In this document: one piece after another, positions 54,247-64,000 of the stretch | Layout of the letters: each line of letters starts with the position of its first letter | How positions within the stretch are numbered: the first letter of the stretch is position 1 | Source of the DNA: Mitsuaria sp. PDC51 | Lineage (GTDB): Bacteria; Pseudomonadota; Gammaproteobacteria; Burkholderiales; Burkholderiaceae_C | Assembly: GCF_900113225.1 (NCBI RefSeq) | Contig: NZ_FOZE01000002.1 | Span: 1,426,001-1,490,000 of the forward strand | Reading direction: 5' to 3' | Length of the DNA stretch: 64,000 nucleotides | Notes under the pieces: model-generated | The model's input: the letters and a program-made list of their open reading frames with translations, nothing else | Told to the model about the DNA's origin: nothing | Databases searched by the model: none | Translations under genes and position numbers: made by a program

Positions 54247-56577
54247 TCAGGCCAGCTGCAGCCGCTTGGCCGGCGCGCGGCGCAGCGGCTCGGGCGGCGG
54301 CGTGAGCACGAAGTCCTCGGCCGGCATCGGGCGGCCGTAGTACCAGCCCTGGGCCCAGTCGCAGCCTTCGCGGCGCAGCCACTCGGCCTGCTCGAGCGTC
54401 TCCACGCCCTCGGCCAGCACGTCCAGGTTGAGGCTGCGCGCCAGCACGATCACCGTGCGCGCGATCGCGGCGACGTTGGCGTCGCTGCTGAGCTCGTGGA
54501 CGAAGCTGCGGTCGATCTTCAGCGTGCTGACCGGCATCCGCTTCAGGTAGGCCAGCGAGGAATAACCGGTGCCGAAATCGTCGATGGCCACGCGCACGCC
54601 GCGCTTGGAGATGCGGGTCAGCAGGCTGATGGCCTGCTCGGCATCCTCCAGCAGCAGGCTCTCGGTGACCTCCAGCTCCAGCGCGCTGGGCGGGCAGCCG
54701 GTCTCGCCGAGGATGAAGTCCAGCGTCTCGATGAAATCGGGCTGGCGCAGCTGGCGGGCGGACACGTTGACCGCGACCTGCTGCGGCTTGCCCTCCTGGC
54801 CCTGCCAGCGCGCCACCTGCGCGCAGGCCTGCTCCAGCACCCAGCGCCCGATCGGGATGATCAGGCCGGTCTCCTCGGCCAGCGGGATGAAGTCCGCCGG
54901 CGAGATCGGCCCGCGCGTCGGATGCCGCCAGCGCAGCAGCGCCTCGGCGCCGATCAGCTGGCCGTCGCACAGGCGCACCTGCGGCTGGTATTCGAGGCGG
55001 AACTGCGCGGCCTCGTTGGCCTGGCGCAGCGCGTGGGTCAGCTCGAAGCGCTGCTGCACCGCCTGGGTCAGCTCCGGCCGGTAGGCCTGGACCGAGCCGC
55101 GCGCATGCAGCTTGGCGCGCACCATGGCGACCTCGGCATTGCGCAGCAGCTCGTCGACCTGCGTGCCGTCGGCCGGAAACAGCGCCAGGCCGATGCTGGC
55201 GCCGACATTGAAGCGGTGGTTGTCGATCACGACCGGCTCGTCCATCGCCTGGATCAGGCGGTCGCCCAGGCGCATCGCGGTTTCCTCGTCGACCAGGCCG
55301 GACAGCACCACGACGAATTCATCCGCGCCCACCCGCGCCACCGAGTCGCTCAGCCGCGTGACATTGGCGAAGCGCGCCGCTGCCGTCAGCAGCACCTGAT
55401 CGCCGGCGGCATGGCCGGCGATGTCGTTGACGTCGCGGAAGCCGTCCAGGTCGATGTAGAGCACCGCCACGCAGGTGTGCTCGCGCTGCGCGTTGCCGAT
55501 CTGGCGCGAGATGCGGTCGCGCAGCAGCGCCGCGTTGGGCAGGCCGGTCAGGCTGTCGTGCAGCGACTGGTGCAGCAGTTCGGCCTCGGTCTGCTTGATG
55601 CGGGAGATGTCGGTCAGCACGCTCAGGTACTGCACCTGGTCGGGATCGCCCGACGGCGCCGGCACCTTCACGAAGGTGGCCCACATCGGGATCGATTCGC
55701 CGTTCTTGTGGCGCTCGGTGACCTCGCCGCTCCACTTGCCGCGGGACTCGATGTCGGCCCACAGCGCGCGCAGCTTCTCGGGGTCCTGCTCGGCCTCGCG
55801 CAGCAGCAGCGGGCGCTTGCCCAGCAGCGTCTGGCGGTCGTGGCCGACCATCGCGACCAGCGCCGGATTGACGTCGACGATGCGCAGGTTGTGATCGATG
55901 ACCATGATCCCTTCGCCGCAGTGCTCGTAGACGGTGGCGGCGCGGCGGGCGGCATCGGTGGCCTGCTGCAGCTGGGTGATGTCGCGCGCGATGGCGACCT
56001 GGCCGAGGTACAGGTCGTCGTCGACGACCGGCGCGCTGAGCACGTCCAGGCAGCGGGCGCCGCCGTCGGCGCCATCGCGCCAGGTGAGCGTGCGGCCGTC
56101 GGCCTGCGTGTCGACCCAGCCCGGCGGGTTGGGCAGGTCGGCGTCGCGGCGGCCGATGATCTCCTGCTCGCTCAGGCCGACGGCGCGCTCGAAGGCCGGA
56201 TTGCAGCCCTCATAGGCGCCGTTCGCGTCCTTGAAATACATCGGGTCGGGGATCGCGTTCAGCAGCGCGCTGAGGCGGGCGCGCTCGCGGCGCACGCGCT
56301 TGAGTTCCTCGCGGCGGCGTTGCAGCCGGCCGCGCTGCTGCACGAACAGGCTGACCATCACGCCCAGCGTCAGGCCGCCGATCACGCAGCCGGCGCCCAG
56401 CCAGAACACGGTCGAGCCGGAATCGATCCACGCCGGCAGGCGCGAGGCCATCCCGGTCGCCGCCGCCTGGACCGACGCAGGCGCGGACGCGCCGGCCCAT
56501 GCCGTCGTGCTCAGGCACGCAGGCAGCAGCGCGGACACGGCAAGGCATCCCCAACGACGGGTCAGGCGAAGACGCAT
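54247..56577 (-). CDS. PAS-GGDEF-EAL cyclic-di-GMP signalling protein
   Basis: 776 residues. A signal-like N-terminus and a membrane span near residues 55-77 ([20 protein letters not shown]) are followed by a coiled coil (about 85-105), two PAS domains (about 100-215 and 220-335), a GGDEF domain and an EAL domain. The GGDEF motif is degenerate: GADEF at about 417-421, which might lower diguanylate cyclase activity. The EAL motif is intact (GAEALLRW with E545, then [13 protein letters not shown]), so phosphodiesterase activity is likely. It should modulate motility or biofilm in response to a PAS ligand. Confidence 0.94.
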   Translation of the reverse strand: MRLRLTRRWGCLAVSALLPACLSTTAWAGASAPASVQAAATGMASRLPAWIDSGSTVFWLGAGCVIGGLTLGVMVSLFVQQRGRLQRRREELKRVRRERARLSALLNAIPDPMYFKDANGAYEGCNPAFERAVGLSEQEIIGRRDADLPNPPGWVDTQADGRTLTWRDGADGGARCLDVLSAPVVDDDLYLGQVAIARDITQLQQATDAARRAATVYEHCGEGIMVIDHNLRIVDVNPALVAMVGHDRQTLLGKRPLLLREAEQDPEKLRALWADIESRGKWSGEVTERHKNGESIPMWATFVKVPAPSGDPDQVQYLSVLTDISRIKQTEAELLHQSLHDSLTGLPNAALLRDRISRQIGNAQREHTCVAVLYIDLDGFRDVNDIAGHAAGDQVLLTAAARFANVTRLSDSVARVGADEFVVVLSGLVDEETAMRLGDRLIQAMDEPVVIDNHRFNVGASIGLALFPADGTQVDELLRNAEVAMVRAKLHARGSVQAYRPELTQAVQQRFELTHALRQANEAAQFRLEYQPQVRLCDGQLIGAEALLRWRHPTRGPISPADFIPLAEETGLIIPIGRWVLEQACAQVARWQGQEGKPQQVAVNVSARQLRQPDFIETLDFILGETGCPPSALELEVTESLLLEDAEQAISLLTRISKRGVRVAIDDFGTGYSSLAYLKRMPVSTLKIDRSFVHELSSDANVAAIARTVIVLARSLNLDVLAEGVETLEQAEWLRREGCDWAQGWYYGRPMPAEDFVLTPPPEPLRRAPAKRLQLA

Positions 56578-56709
56578 GGCTCACCCAAGCTTTTCTTATG
56601 AATGGAGGGGCAACAGCTGGCCCCATGTCGGCGGCGGCCGCGTGTGGCGGCCGCTCCCTTTGGCTCGACCTTCGGAGTATCGGCGCGCGGCTGAAGGGGC
56701 CGCTAGGGT

Positions 56710-58803
<2,094 letters not shown>

Positions 58804-58974
58804 TTAGAGAGTGGAACCCAGGAGGGAAGACCCCAGGTGCGCCCCGCGCTGGGCCGGGCGCCAGCAATGCTGTGTCGGTCTTGATATGGAACTACACAAA
58901 CCTGGCAAGCGGCCACAAGCCGCAGCAACACGGGCCTCGTTCAATCCCGCCATCCTCAATCGGAGTGTCGGACG

Positions 58975-60264
58975 ATGCGATTCAAGACCTGGGCCTGGGG
59001 CCTGAGCGTGGCCGCGGCCACCCTGCTGACCGCCTGCGGGGGCGGCGGTGACAGCAGCACGGCGCAGATGCGCCTTCTCAACGCCAGCATCGGCTATGCC
59101 GCGCTGGACATGTCGGTGGACAGCACGACGGTCAACTCCGCCGTGGCCTACGCCGGGGTCGGCAGCTATGCCGACGTGAAGACCTCCGCCACCGGCACCG
59201 AGATCCAGAGCAACAGCGTCGGCAGCACGCTGGCCTCGTCCACGCCGACGCTGGCGGCCGGCAGCCACTACGCGATGATCGCCTACGGCTCGGCGGGCTC
59301 GCTGCAGACGACGCTGCTGCAGGAGGACCAGGAAGCGCCGGCCTCCGGCAAGTCCAAGCTGCTGGTGCTGAACCTGGCGCCGGACGCGGGCTCGATGGAC
59401 GTCTACGTCACCGGCGCGGACGAGACGCTGGACACCGCGTCGACGGTGGCGGCCGGCATCGCGGCCGGCTCGGGCAGCGGTTACGTGTCGCTGAACAGCG
59501 GCACCTTCCGGGTCCGCCTGACCGCCGCCGGCTCCAAGAGCGACGTGCGCCTGGACATCCCCAGCATCACCCTGCCCTCGGCCGGCGTCTCGACGCTGGT
59601 GCTGACCGGCAGCGCCGGCGGCGTGCTGGTCAACGGCATCCAGCTGATCCAGCAGGGCGCGACGACCAACTTCCCCAACACCACCGCGCGGGCGCGGCTG
59701 GTGGCGGCGGTGGGCGGCAGCGCGCTGGTGTCGGGCTCGGTCGGCCAGACGGCGCTGATGCCGACCTCGGTCGCGCCGACGATCGGCGATTACACGACCC
59801 TCACGGCCGGCGCGGCCGACCTGTCGGTCTACGTCAACGGCCAGCTGATGTCCTTCGCCAAGCCGACGCTGGTGGCGGGCAACGACTACACGCTGATGGT
59901 GTGGGGCCCGGCGGCGAGTCCGCAGCTGGCGGTGCTGACCGATGACAACCGCCTGCCCACCAGCCCGACGACGACCGCCAAGATCCGCCTGGTCAACGGC
60001 GTGGCGAGCGCCGCAACCGGCCTGACGCTGAACGTGGACTACAGCGCGCTGGCGTCGAACGTGGTGGCCGGGACCGCCTCGACGGCGCAGACGACGCCGG
60101 CCTCGACCTCGGCGCTGCTGACGGTGACCTCGCCGTCGTCGACAACGCCGGTGTACTCGCTGAGCGATCTGGGCATCACGGCGGGTTACGTCTACACCGT
60201 CTTCGTGATGGGCGACAGCACCGCGATGGTGGGCTCGCTGCGCCGCGAACGCACCAACAACTGA
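58975..60264 (+). CDS. DUF4397 family lipoprotein
   Basis: 429 residues. A lipoprotein signal ends LLTAC, followed by CGGGGDSS. Two or more beta-rich repeats carry the DUF4397 pattern: MRLLNASIGYAALDMSVD, LLVLNLAPDAGSMDVYV and IRLVNGVASAATGLTLNV, each an R/L-x-hydrophobic-N opening and a D-V-x strand. They are typical of exported anti-sigma-like or adhesion-like proteins, but no function is known. A terminator lies at 60352. Confidence 0.87.
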   Translation: MRFKTWAWGLSVAAATLLTACGGGGDSSTAQMRLLNASIGYAALDMSVDSTTVNSAVAYAGVGSYADVKTSATGTEIQSNSVGSTLASSTPTLAAGSHYAMIAYGSAGSLQTTLLQEDQEAPASGKSKLLVLNLAPDAGSMDVYVTGADETLDTASTVAAGIAAGSGSGYVSLNSGTFRVRLTAAGSKSDVRLDIPSITLPSAGVSTLVLTGSAGGVLVNGIQLIQQGATTNFPNTTARARLVAAVGGSALVSGSVGQTALMPTSVAPTIGDYTTLTAGAADLSVYVNGQLMSFAKPTLVAGNDYTLMVWGPAASPQLAVLTDDNRLPTSPTTTAKIRLVNGVASAATGLTLNVDYSALASNVVAGTASTAQTTPASTSALLTVTSPSSTTPVYSLSDLGITAGYVYTVFVMGDSTAMVGSLRRERTNN

Positions 60265-60645
60265 CGCGCCGAAAGCGCTGAAATGCGCCGGCCGGGCTCT
60301 GGCCCGGCCCTCGGGCCCGTCGATCCGGGCCCAGCAACTTCCTCCCTGTTGGCCACGTCCTCTCACGAGGCGTGGCTTTTTTTCTCCTGTTGAGATCCTC
60401 GCCCACCTTTCGCGGTCCGCATGGCTGGACCGGAAGAGGTCTGTCGGGTTTAGGGCTCCCATCAGAACCTTTATGAGCCCTGATAGTCGCCATGACGTCC
60501 ATTATTCGACCGGGCGGCGTGATAGGCGACGGGGCGCGTGGTAGCACGTGTCCAGGCCCGCCGGGCAAGCGCGTCAGGCAGCACCGCGCATGCCGCGACG
60601 TGGCTGCTGCCGGGTTTCGCCATGCCTGTCGGGCAACATCGCCGG
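60265..60645. other. 381-base intergenic region after the DUF4397 gene
   Basis: It holds the terminator at 60352 and a weak hairpin AGGGCTC/GAGCCCT at 60452-60481. The right part is AT-richer around 60440-60500 (TTTATGAGCCCTGATAG) and may contain the promoter for the gene at 60646. No coding frame is supported. Confidence 0.6.
60352..60384 (+). terminator. Rho-independent terminator of the DUF4397 gene
   Basis: GCCACG and CGTGGC enclose a CCTC/GAGG inner stem, followed by eight T. Confidence 0.92.
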
Positions 60646-61374
60646 ATGTCCTCGCCGCCGCTCCGTCCCACCGTGATCCAGATCCGCCGCCTGCGCCAGC
60701 TGTGGCGCTCGGCGGGCTGGCCGTGCCAGGACATGCTGGAGGTGGAGCTGCTGGCGCTGGGCTGGCTGGAGCGCCAGCAGGACGCGCACGGCCGCGAGAC
60801 GCTGCGGCTGACCGCCCCCGGCATCGAGGTCCTGCACCTGGGCCTGCGCAGGAACCGCGCCGCCCGCGACCGGCACGAGGACCTGGTCGGCCGGATGGCC
60901 GTGGAGCTGCAGCGCGCGGGGCGCGTGGTCTGGCGCGGACTGTCGCTGCGCGCCGGACTGCCGCGCGAGGACGAACCCGACCGCCTGCGCTGGGTCAACG
61001 CGATGCCCGACGTCTATTCGGTGCGCAACACCACCGTCGAGGACTACCTCGAACCGGCCGTCCACGAGATCAAGGTCAGCCGCGCCGACCTGCTCTCGGA
61101 ACTCCGCCGCCCGGCCAAGGCACAGGCCTACCTCGCGCTGAGCGGCCAGTGCTGGTACGTGCTGCGCGCAGGCATCGCCGCGGTGGAGGAAATCCCGCCC
61201 GCCTTCGGCGTGCTGTTCGCGCATGAGCTGGGCGAGGGCTGGCGCTTCGAGCTGGGCCGTCCGGCGCCGCGCCGGCCGATGAAGCCGGACTTCGGCACCT
61301 GGATGGCGCTCGCGAAGGCGGCGCCCGAAGCGCCGCCGCTGGACGAGGGTCAGGACTTGCTGGGCGAGGCCTGA
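60646..61374 (+). CDS. PD-(D/E)XK nuclease-like protein
   Basis: 242 residues from ATG 60646; ATG 60622 and GTG 60538 are in frame and would add residues without family support. The first 70 residues look like a winged helix (LRQLWRSAGWPCQDMLEVEL). The core motif is PDVYSVRNTTV with D122, then HEIKVSRADLL with E141 and K143, the ordering of a PD-(D/E)XK nuclease fold, followed by a QCWYVLRAGI strand. Similar proteins in DNA-repair or restriction-like roles are known; this exact one is not characterised that I know. Endonuclease activity is inferred. Confidence 0.7.
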   Translation: MSSPPLRPTVIQIRRLRQLWRSAGWPCQDMLEVELLALGWLERQQDAHGRETLRLTAPGIEVLHLGLRRNRAARDRHEDLVGRMAVELQRAGRVVWRGLSLRAGLPREDEPDRLRWVNAMPDVYSVRNTTVEDYLEPAVHEIKVSRADLLSELRRPAKAQAYLALSGQCWYVLRAGIAAVEEIPPAFGVLFAHELGEGWRFELGRPAPRRPMKPDFGTWMALAKAAPEAPPLDEGQDLLGEA

Positions 61375-61685
61375 AGGCCGTCGGCCCGGGGCGCCGGCGC
61401 GGTCGCGGCCTTGGGCGCCAGCAGCAGGTACAGCAGCGGACCGACCGAGCCGGCCGCCAGCGTGATCACCGCATACGGCCAGAAGCGACGGCCCTGCTGC
61501 CGCGCGTCGCGCCACAGGAAGCCCAGCAGCAGCACGCAGGCGATCATCAGGTCGGCCACCGCCTGGCGGCTGCCGGGCCGCTCGAACAGCGACATCCACA
61601 GGCCGACGTAACCCAGCTCCACGACGACGTGCATCGAATACGCACCGAACACGGCCAGCACCAGGGCGAGGGAGATCTTCAGCAT
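61350..61685 (-). CDS. DUF2834-like membrane protein
   Basis: 111 residues with three or four hydrophobic spans: ISLALVLAVFGAYSMHVVVE, MIACVLLLGFLW and AVITLAAGSVGPLLYLLLA. The start ATG 61685 has AAGGAG six bases upstream. The layout resembles DUF2834 proteins, of unknown function. Its 3' end overlaps the nuclease-like gene by 25 bases, convergently. It is divergent from the XRE regulator gene, with a palindromic operator between the starts, so it is probably controlled by that regulator. Confidence 0.7.
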   Translation of the reverse strand: MLKISLALVLAVFGAYSMHVVVELGYVGLWMSLFERPGSRQAVADLMIACVLLLGFLWRDARQQGRRFWPYAVITLAAGSVGPLLYLLLAPKAATAPAPRADGLQASPSKS

Positions 61686-61753
61686 GACGGGCTCCTTGAG
61701 GTCATCGACGGGTTGAACATGGCGGTCAGTCTCGTCGGCGGCGCGCGCCGGCT

Positions 61754-61774
61754 CAATGACCTCCGAGGTCATTG
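61754..61774. promoter_or_regulatory. Palindromic operator between divergent membrane protein and XRE regulator
   Basis: CAATGACCTC-C-GAGGTCATTG is a perfect 10-base dyad with a one-base spacer, 33 bases before the regulator start and 68 bases from the membrane protein start. It is placed to control both genes. Confidence 0.8.
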
Positions 61775-61806
61775 CCGCCCTCCACCCCGCGGCTAGCATG
61801 CCCCGC

Positions 61807-62598
61807 ATGAACACGTTCACCGCCTCGACCTCCGCGACCTCCCCCGTCACGGTGCTGCTGCCGCAGCTGCGCCGCGAGCGCCGCCTGAGCCAGCTCGAGC
61901 TGTCGCTGCGCGTGGGCGTGTCGCAGCGCCACCTGAGCTGCATCGAGACCGGCCGCGCGCGGCCCAGCCGCGAGATGCTGATCGCGCTGCTGGACGCGCT
62001 GGACGCGCCGCTGCCGCGTCGCAACGAGGCGCTGCTGGCCGCCGGCTACGCGCCGCACTATCCGCGCCGCTCACTCGACGATCCCGACCTCGGCGCGGTG
62101 CGCGAGGCGCTGCGCCGTCTGCTCGACGCGCACGACCCCGCGCCCGCGCTGGTGCTGGACGGCGGCTGGAACCTGGTGATGGCCAACCGCGGCGCGCACC
62201 GGCTGATGACGCTGCTGGGCGTCGACGCCGAGGCGATGCTCCAGCCGGGCTTCAACCTGCTGCGCGCCTGCCTGCAGCCGGGCGGGCTGCGCGCGCTGTG
62301 CGAGAACGAGGCCGAGGTCTGCGCCGCGCTCTGGAGCCGCGCCCAGCACGAGGCCGCGCATTTCGCCGAGCTCAAGCCGCTGCTGGAGGAACTGCGTCCG
62401 CATGTGCCGCAGCGCGTCACGCCGCACGCACACACGCCGCTGCTGCACACGCGACTGCGCTCGTCGGCGGGCGTGCTCAGCCTGTTCTCGGCGTTCACCA
62501 GCTTCGGCTCGCCACTGGACGTCACGCTGGCGTCGCTGCGCGTGGAGCATTTCTTCCCCGCGGACGCCGCGACGCGCCGCGCGCTCGCGGACGGCTGA
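61807..62598 (+). CDS. XRE-type regulator with MmyB-like ligand-binding domain
   Basis: 263 residues from ATG 61807 (ATG 61798 is an alternative). Residues about 10-70 are the helix-turn-helix (RRLSQLELSLRVGVSQRHLS, then IETGRARPSREMLIALLDAL). The rest is the MmyB-like ligand-binding domain (PALVLDGGWNLVMANRGAHR, FFPADAATRRA). These regulators are thought to sense lipids or other small molecules and often control a divergent gene, as here. The palindrome at 61754 is the likely operator. No similar gene is adjacent on the other side. Confidence 0.88.
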   Translation: MNTFTASTSATSPVTVLLPQLRRERRLSQLELSLRVGVSQRHLSCIETGRARPSREMLIALLDALDAPLPRRNEALLAAGYAPHYPRRSLDDPDLGAVREALRRLLDAHDPAPALVLDGGWNLVMANRGAHRLMTLLGVDAEAMLQPGFNLLRACLQPGGLRALCENEAEVCAALWSRAQHEAAHFAELKPLLEELRPHVPQRVTPHAHTPLLHTRLRSSAGVLSLFSAFTSFGSPLDVTLASLRVEHFFPADAATRRALADG

Positions 62599-62720
62599 GC
62601 CCTGCTCCGCCGGCGACGGCCGCGAGCCGCGCCGTCCCCGTTTCGCGCGGCGGCGCGGCACTGGCACTCGCCGTTTTCGGCCGGCTATCCTGCGCCCTCC
62701 GCATCAGGAGGAGACACGCC

Positions 62721-63209
62721 ATGAGCGACACCCCGGAGAGCTTCGAAGGCGGCTGCGACTGCCGCCAGGTCCGCTACCGCATGACCAGCCGGCCGCTGTT
62801 CGTCCACTGCTGCCATTGCCGCTGGTGCCAGCGCGCCAGCGGCGCGGCCTTCGCGCTCAACGCGCTGATCGAGGCGGACCGCGTGGAGCTGCTCGCAGGC
62901 GAGCCGGTGCCGGTGATGAATCCGTCGGCGAGCGGCAAGGGCCAGAAGATCTGGCGCTGCCCGACTTGCTGGATCGCGGTGTGGAGCAACTACGCCGGCG
63001 CCGGCGACGCGATGCGCTTCGTGCGCGTGGGCACGCTCGACGAGCCGGACCGGCTGCCGCCGGACATCCACATCTTCACCGCCTCCAAACAGCCCTGGGT
63101 GCAGCTGCCGCCGGGCGCCGTCGCCGTGCCCGAGTACTACGACGCCCGCGAACGCTGGCCCGCCGAGAGTCTGCGGCGCGGCGCGATCCTGCGGGGCAAG
63201 CAAGGTTAG
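62721..63209 (+). CDS. GFA (glutathione-dependent formaldehyde-activating)-family protein
   Basis: 162 residues from ATG 62721, behind AGGAGGA. The GFA zinc-binding pattern is clear: GGCDCRQVRY with C12 and C14, CCHCRWCQRASG with C31, C33 and C36, and RCPTCWIAVWSN with a further CxxC. Named after a formaldehyde-glutathione enzyme, most members have no proved activity and may handle other carbonyl compounds. It follows the regulator gene by 122 bases. Confidence 0.92.
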   Translation: MSDTPESFEGGCDCRQVRYRMTSRPLFVHCCHCRWCQRASGAAFALNALIEADRVELLAGEPVPVMNPSASGKGQKIWRCPTCWIAVWSNYAGAGDAMRFVRVGTLDEPDRLPPDIHIFTASKQPWVQLPPGAVAVPEYYDARERWPAESLRRGAILRGKQG

Positions 63210-63297
63210 AAGCGTCCCGCATATCGGGCGGGCCGGCGCGGCGCCACAATGCCGCCTTCCCTCGACACCGACGGCTCACGAGGCCGCGCGTTCCGCC

Positions 63298-64000
63298 ATG
63301 ACTTTCCGCACCTCGACCGCCCGGCGCCTGCGCTCGGCCGCCCGCCTGACCGTTCTTGCCGCCGCGCTGTCCACGATCGGCGCGATCCCGGCGCTGATGC
63401 CCGTGGCGACCGCCGCGAGCGCGGCGTCCTCGGTGTCGTGGCAGGAAGCCTCCGGCGACGCCGACATCGAGCGCGCCTTCGCCCAGGCCCGCGGCGAGAA
63501 GAAGCCGGTGCTGCTGTACTGGGGCGCCAAGTGGTGCCCGCCGTGCAACCAGCTCAAGGCCACGCTGTTCAACCGCGCCGACTTCATCGAGCAGTCGCGC
63601 GCCTTCGTCGCGGTGCACATCGACGGCGACAACCCCGGCGCCCAGCGCCTGGGCGCGCGCTTCAAGGTGCGCGGTTATCCGACCATGATCCTGTTCGGCA
63701 ACGACGGCCAGGAGCTCACGCGCCTGCCGGGCGAGGTCGACGCACCGCAGGTGCTGCGCGTGCTGCAGCTGGGCCTGGCCGGCGGCCGGCCCGTCAAGAC
63801 GGTGCTGGCCGATGCCCAGGCGGGCCGGAAGCTGTCCGCCAACGAGTGGAAGCTGCTGGGTTTCTATTCCTGGGAGACCGACGAGCAGCAGCTGGTGCCC
63901 GCCGCGCAGCGGCCCGCGCTGCTGGCGCGGCTCGCCGCGGCGAGCCAGGGCGTCGATGAGGAAACCACCACCCGGCTGTGGCTCAAGGCGCTGGCCGCCA
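63298..64000 (+). CDS. Exported thioredoxin-fold protein, 5' part (cut by window edge)
   Basis: The open frame runs from ATG 63298 to the right edge, giving the first 234 residues. A signal peptide-like segment (LTVLAAALSTIGAIPALMPV) is followed by a thioredoxin domain with the active site WCPPC at 79-83 (LLYWGAKWCPPCNQLK) and the cis-Pro in RGYPTMILFG. It should be a periplasmic disulfide-handling or thiol-reducing protein. After residue 165 the sequence continues into helical repeats (AGRKLSANEWKLLGFYSWET), so it is longer than a simple thioredoxin. The stop lies outside the window. Confidence 0.88.
   Translation, partial: MTFRTSTARRLRSAARLTVLAAALSTIGAIPALMPVATAASAASSVSWQEASGDADIERAFAQARGEKKPVLLYWGAKWCPPCNQLKATLFNRADFIEQSRAFVAVHIDGDNPGAQRLGARFKVRGYPTMILFGNDGQELTRLPGEVDAPQVLRVLQLGLAGGRPVKTVLADAQAGRKLSANEWKLLGFYSWETDEQQLVPAAQRPALLARLAAASQGVDEETTTRLWLKALAA

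Noticed and set aside
54496-56601. 701-codon frame opposite the EAL protein
   Set aside because: Antisense shadow; the EAL and PAS motifs are on the minus strand.
60176-60568. 130-codon minus-strand frame after the DUF4397 gene
   Set aside because: It starts in the noncoding gap and runs antisense into the DUF4397 gene, with Arg/Pro-rich shadow composition and no ribosome site.

Overview
The window is a dense, high-GC stretch of a chromosome, almost certainly from a betaproteobacterium of the order Burkholderiales. The Rubrivivax/Roseateles/Mitsuaria/Leptothrix group fits best: it has PEP-CTERM exported proteins, a PEP-CTERM-type CAAX protease, an ECF41 sigma factor, short Burkholderiales-type ubiC and ubiA genes, a branched-chain amino acid type ABC cassette and many orphan periplasmic binding proteins. 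This placement is inferred from gene content and base composition; no rRNA gene is present to confirm it. I see no tRNA, rRNA, insertion sequence, prophage or CRISPR array. Most of the window is ordinary core and accessory metabolism with short intergenic gaps.

Layout. Positions 1-3.5 kb: the end of a LysR regulator, an AraC regulator with a DUF2000 protein, a CAAX-type membrane protease, an XRE regulator and a broken amidohydrolase. 3.6-9.3 kb: a YiaA/B membrane protein, two exported proteins (the second DUF2145), an LplT-PlsC fusion, and a small BPSL0067/STY0301 pair that looks like a peptidoglycan amidase effector with its immunity protein. 9.4-17.5 kb: tgt, a periplasmic binding protein, a YigZ protein, argG behind a striking inverted repeat, a PEP-CTERM protein, an ECF41 sigma factor with a matching promoter, queA and another periplasmic binding protein. 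17.7-28.4 kb: a PKD/YCF48-repeat lipoprotein, recG, a cyclophilin lipoprotein, panC-panB, oxyR, a PEP-CTERM trypsin-like protease, a 35-residue membrane mini-protein and dps. 28.4-36 kb: divergent pta and ackA, a DJ-1/PfpI protein, prfC, an outer-membrane barrel, a third periplasmic binding protein and an exported metallo-beta-lactamase-fold hydrolase.

36.3-41 kb: a complete high-affinity ABC importer (livG, livF, binding protein, livH, livM). 41-43 kb: a compact two-gene module, an XRE-ImmA/IrrE metallopeptidase regulator with a PIN-domain protein, behind a perfect long inverted repeat and lower in GC than its surroundings. This is the best candidate for a mobile or defence-like system. 43-49.5 kb: ubiA, DUF4337, an HPP-CBS membrane protein, ubiC, proC and a MocR regulator divergent from a DUF2917 protein. 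49.5-64 kb: a heptanucleotide tandem repeat, putA with a divergent Lrp-type regulator, a PAS-GGDEF-EAL protein, fadH, a DUF4397 lipoprotein, a PD-(D/E)XK-like protein, a divergent membrane protein/XRE regulator pair sharing a palindromic operator, a GFA protein and a truncated thioredoxin-like protein.

Functional links: queA and tgt both serve queuosine tRNA modification; ubiC and ubiA give the first two steps of ubiquinone synthesis; panB and panC are an operon for pantothenate; pta and ackA interconvert acetyl-CoA and acetate; oxyR and dps are the oxidative stress pair; proC and putA make and degrade proline, with putA probably controlled by its divergent Lrp-type gene.
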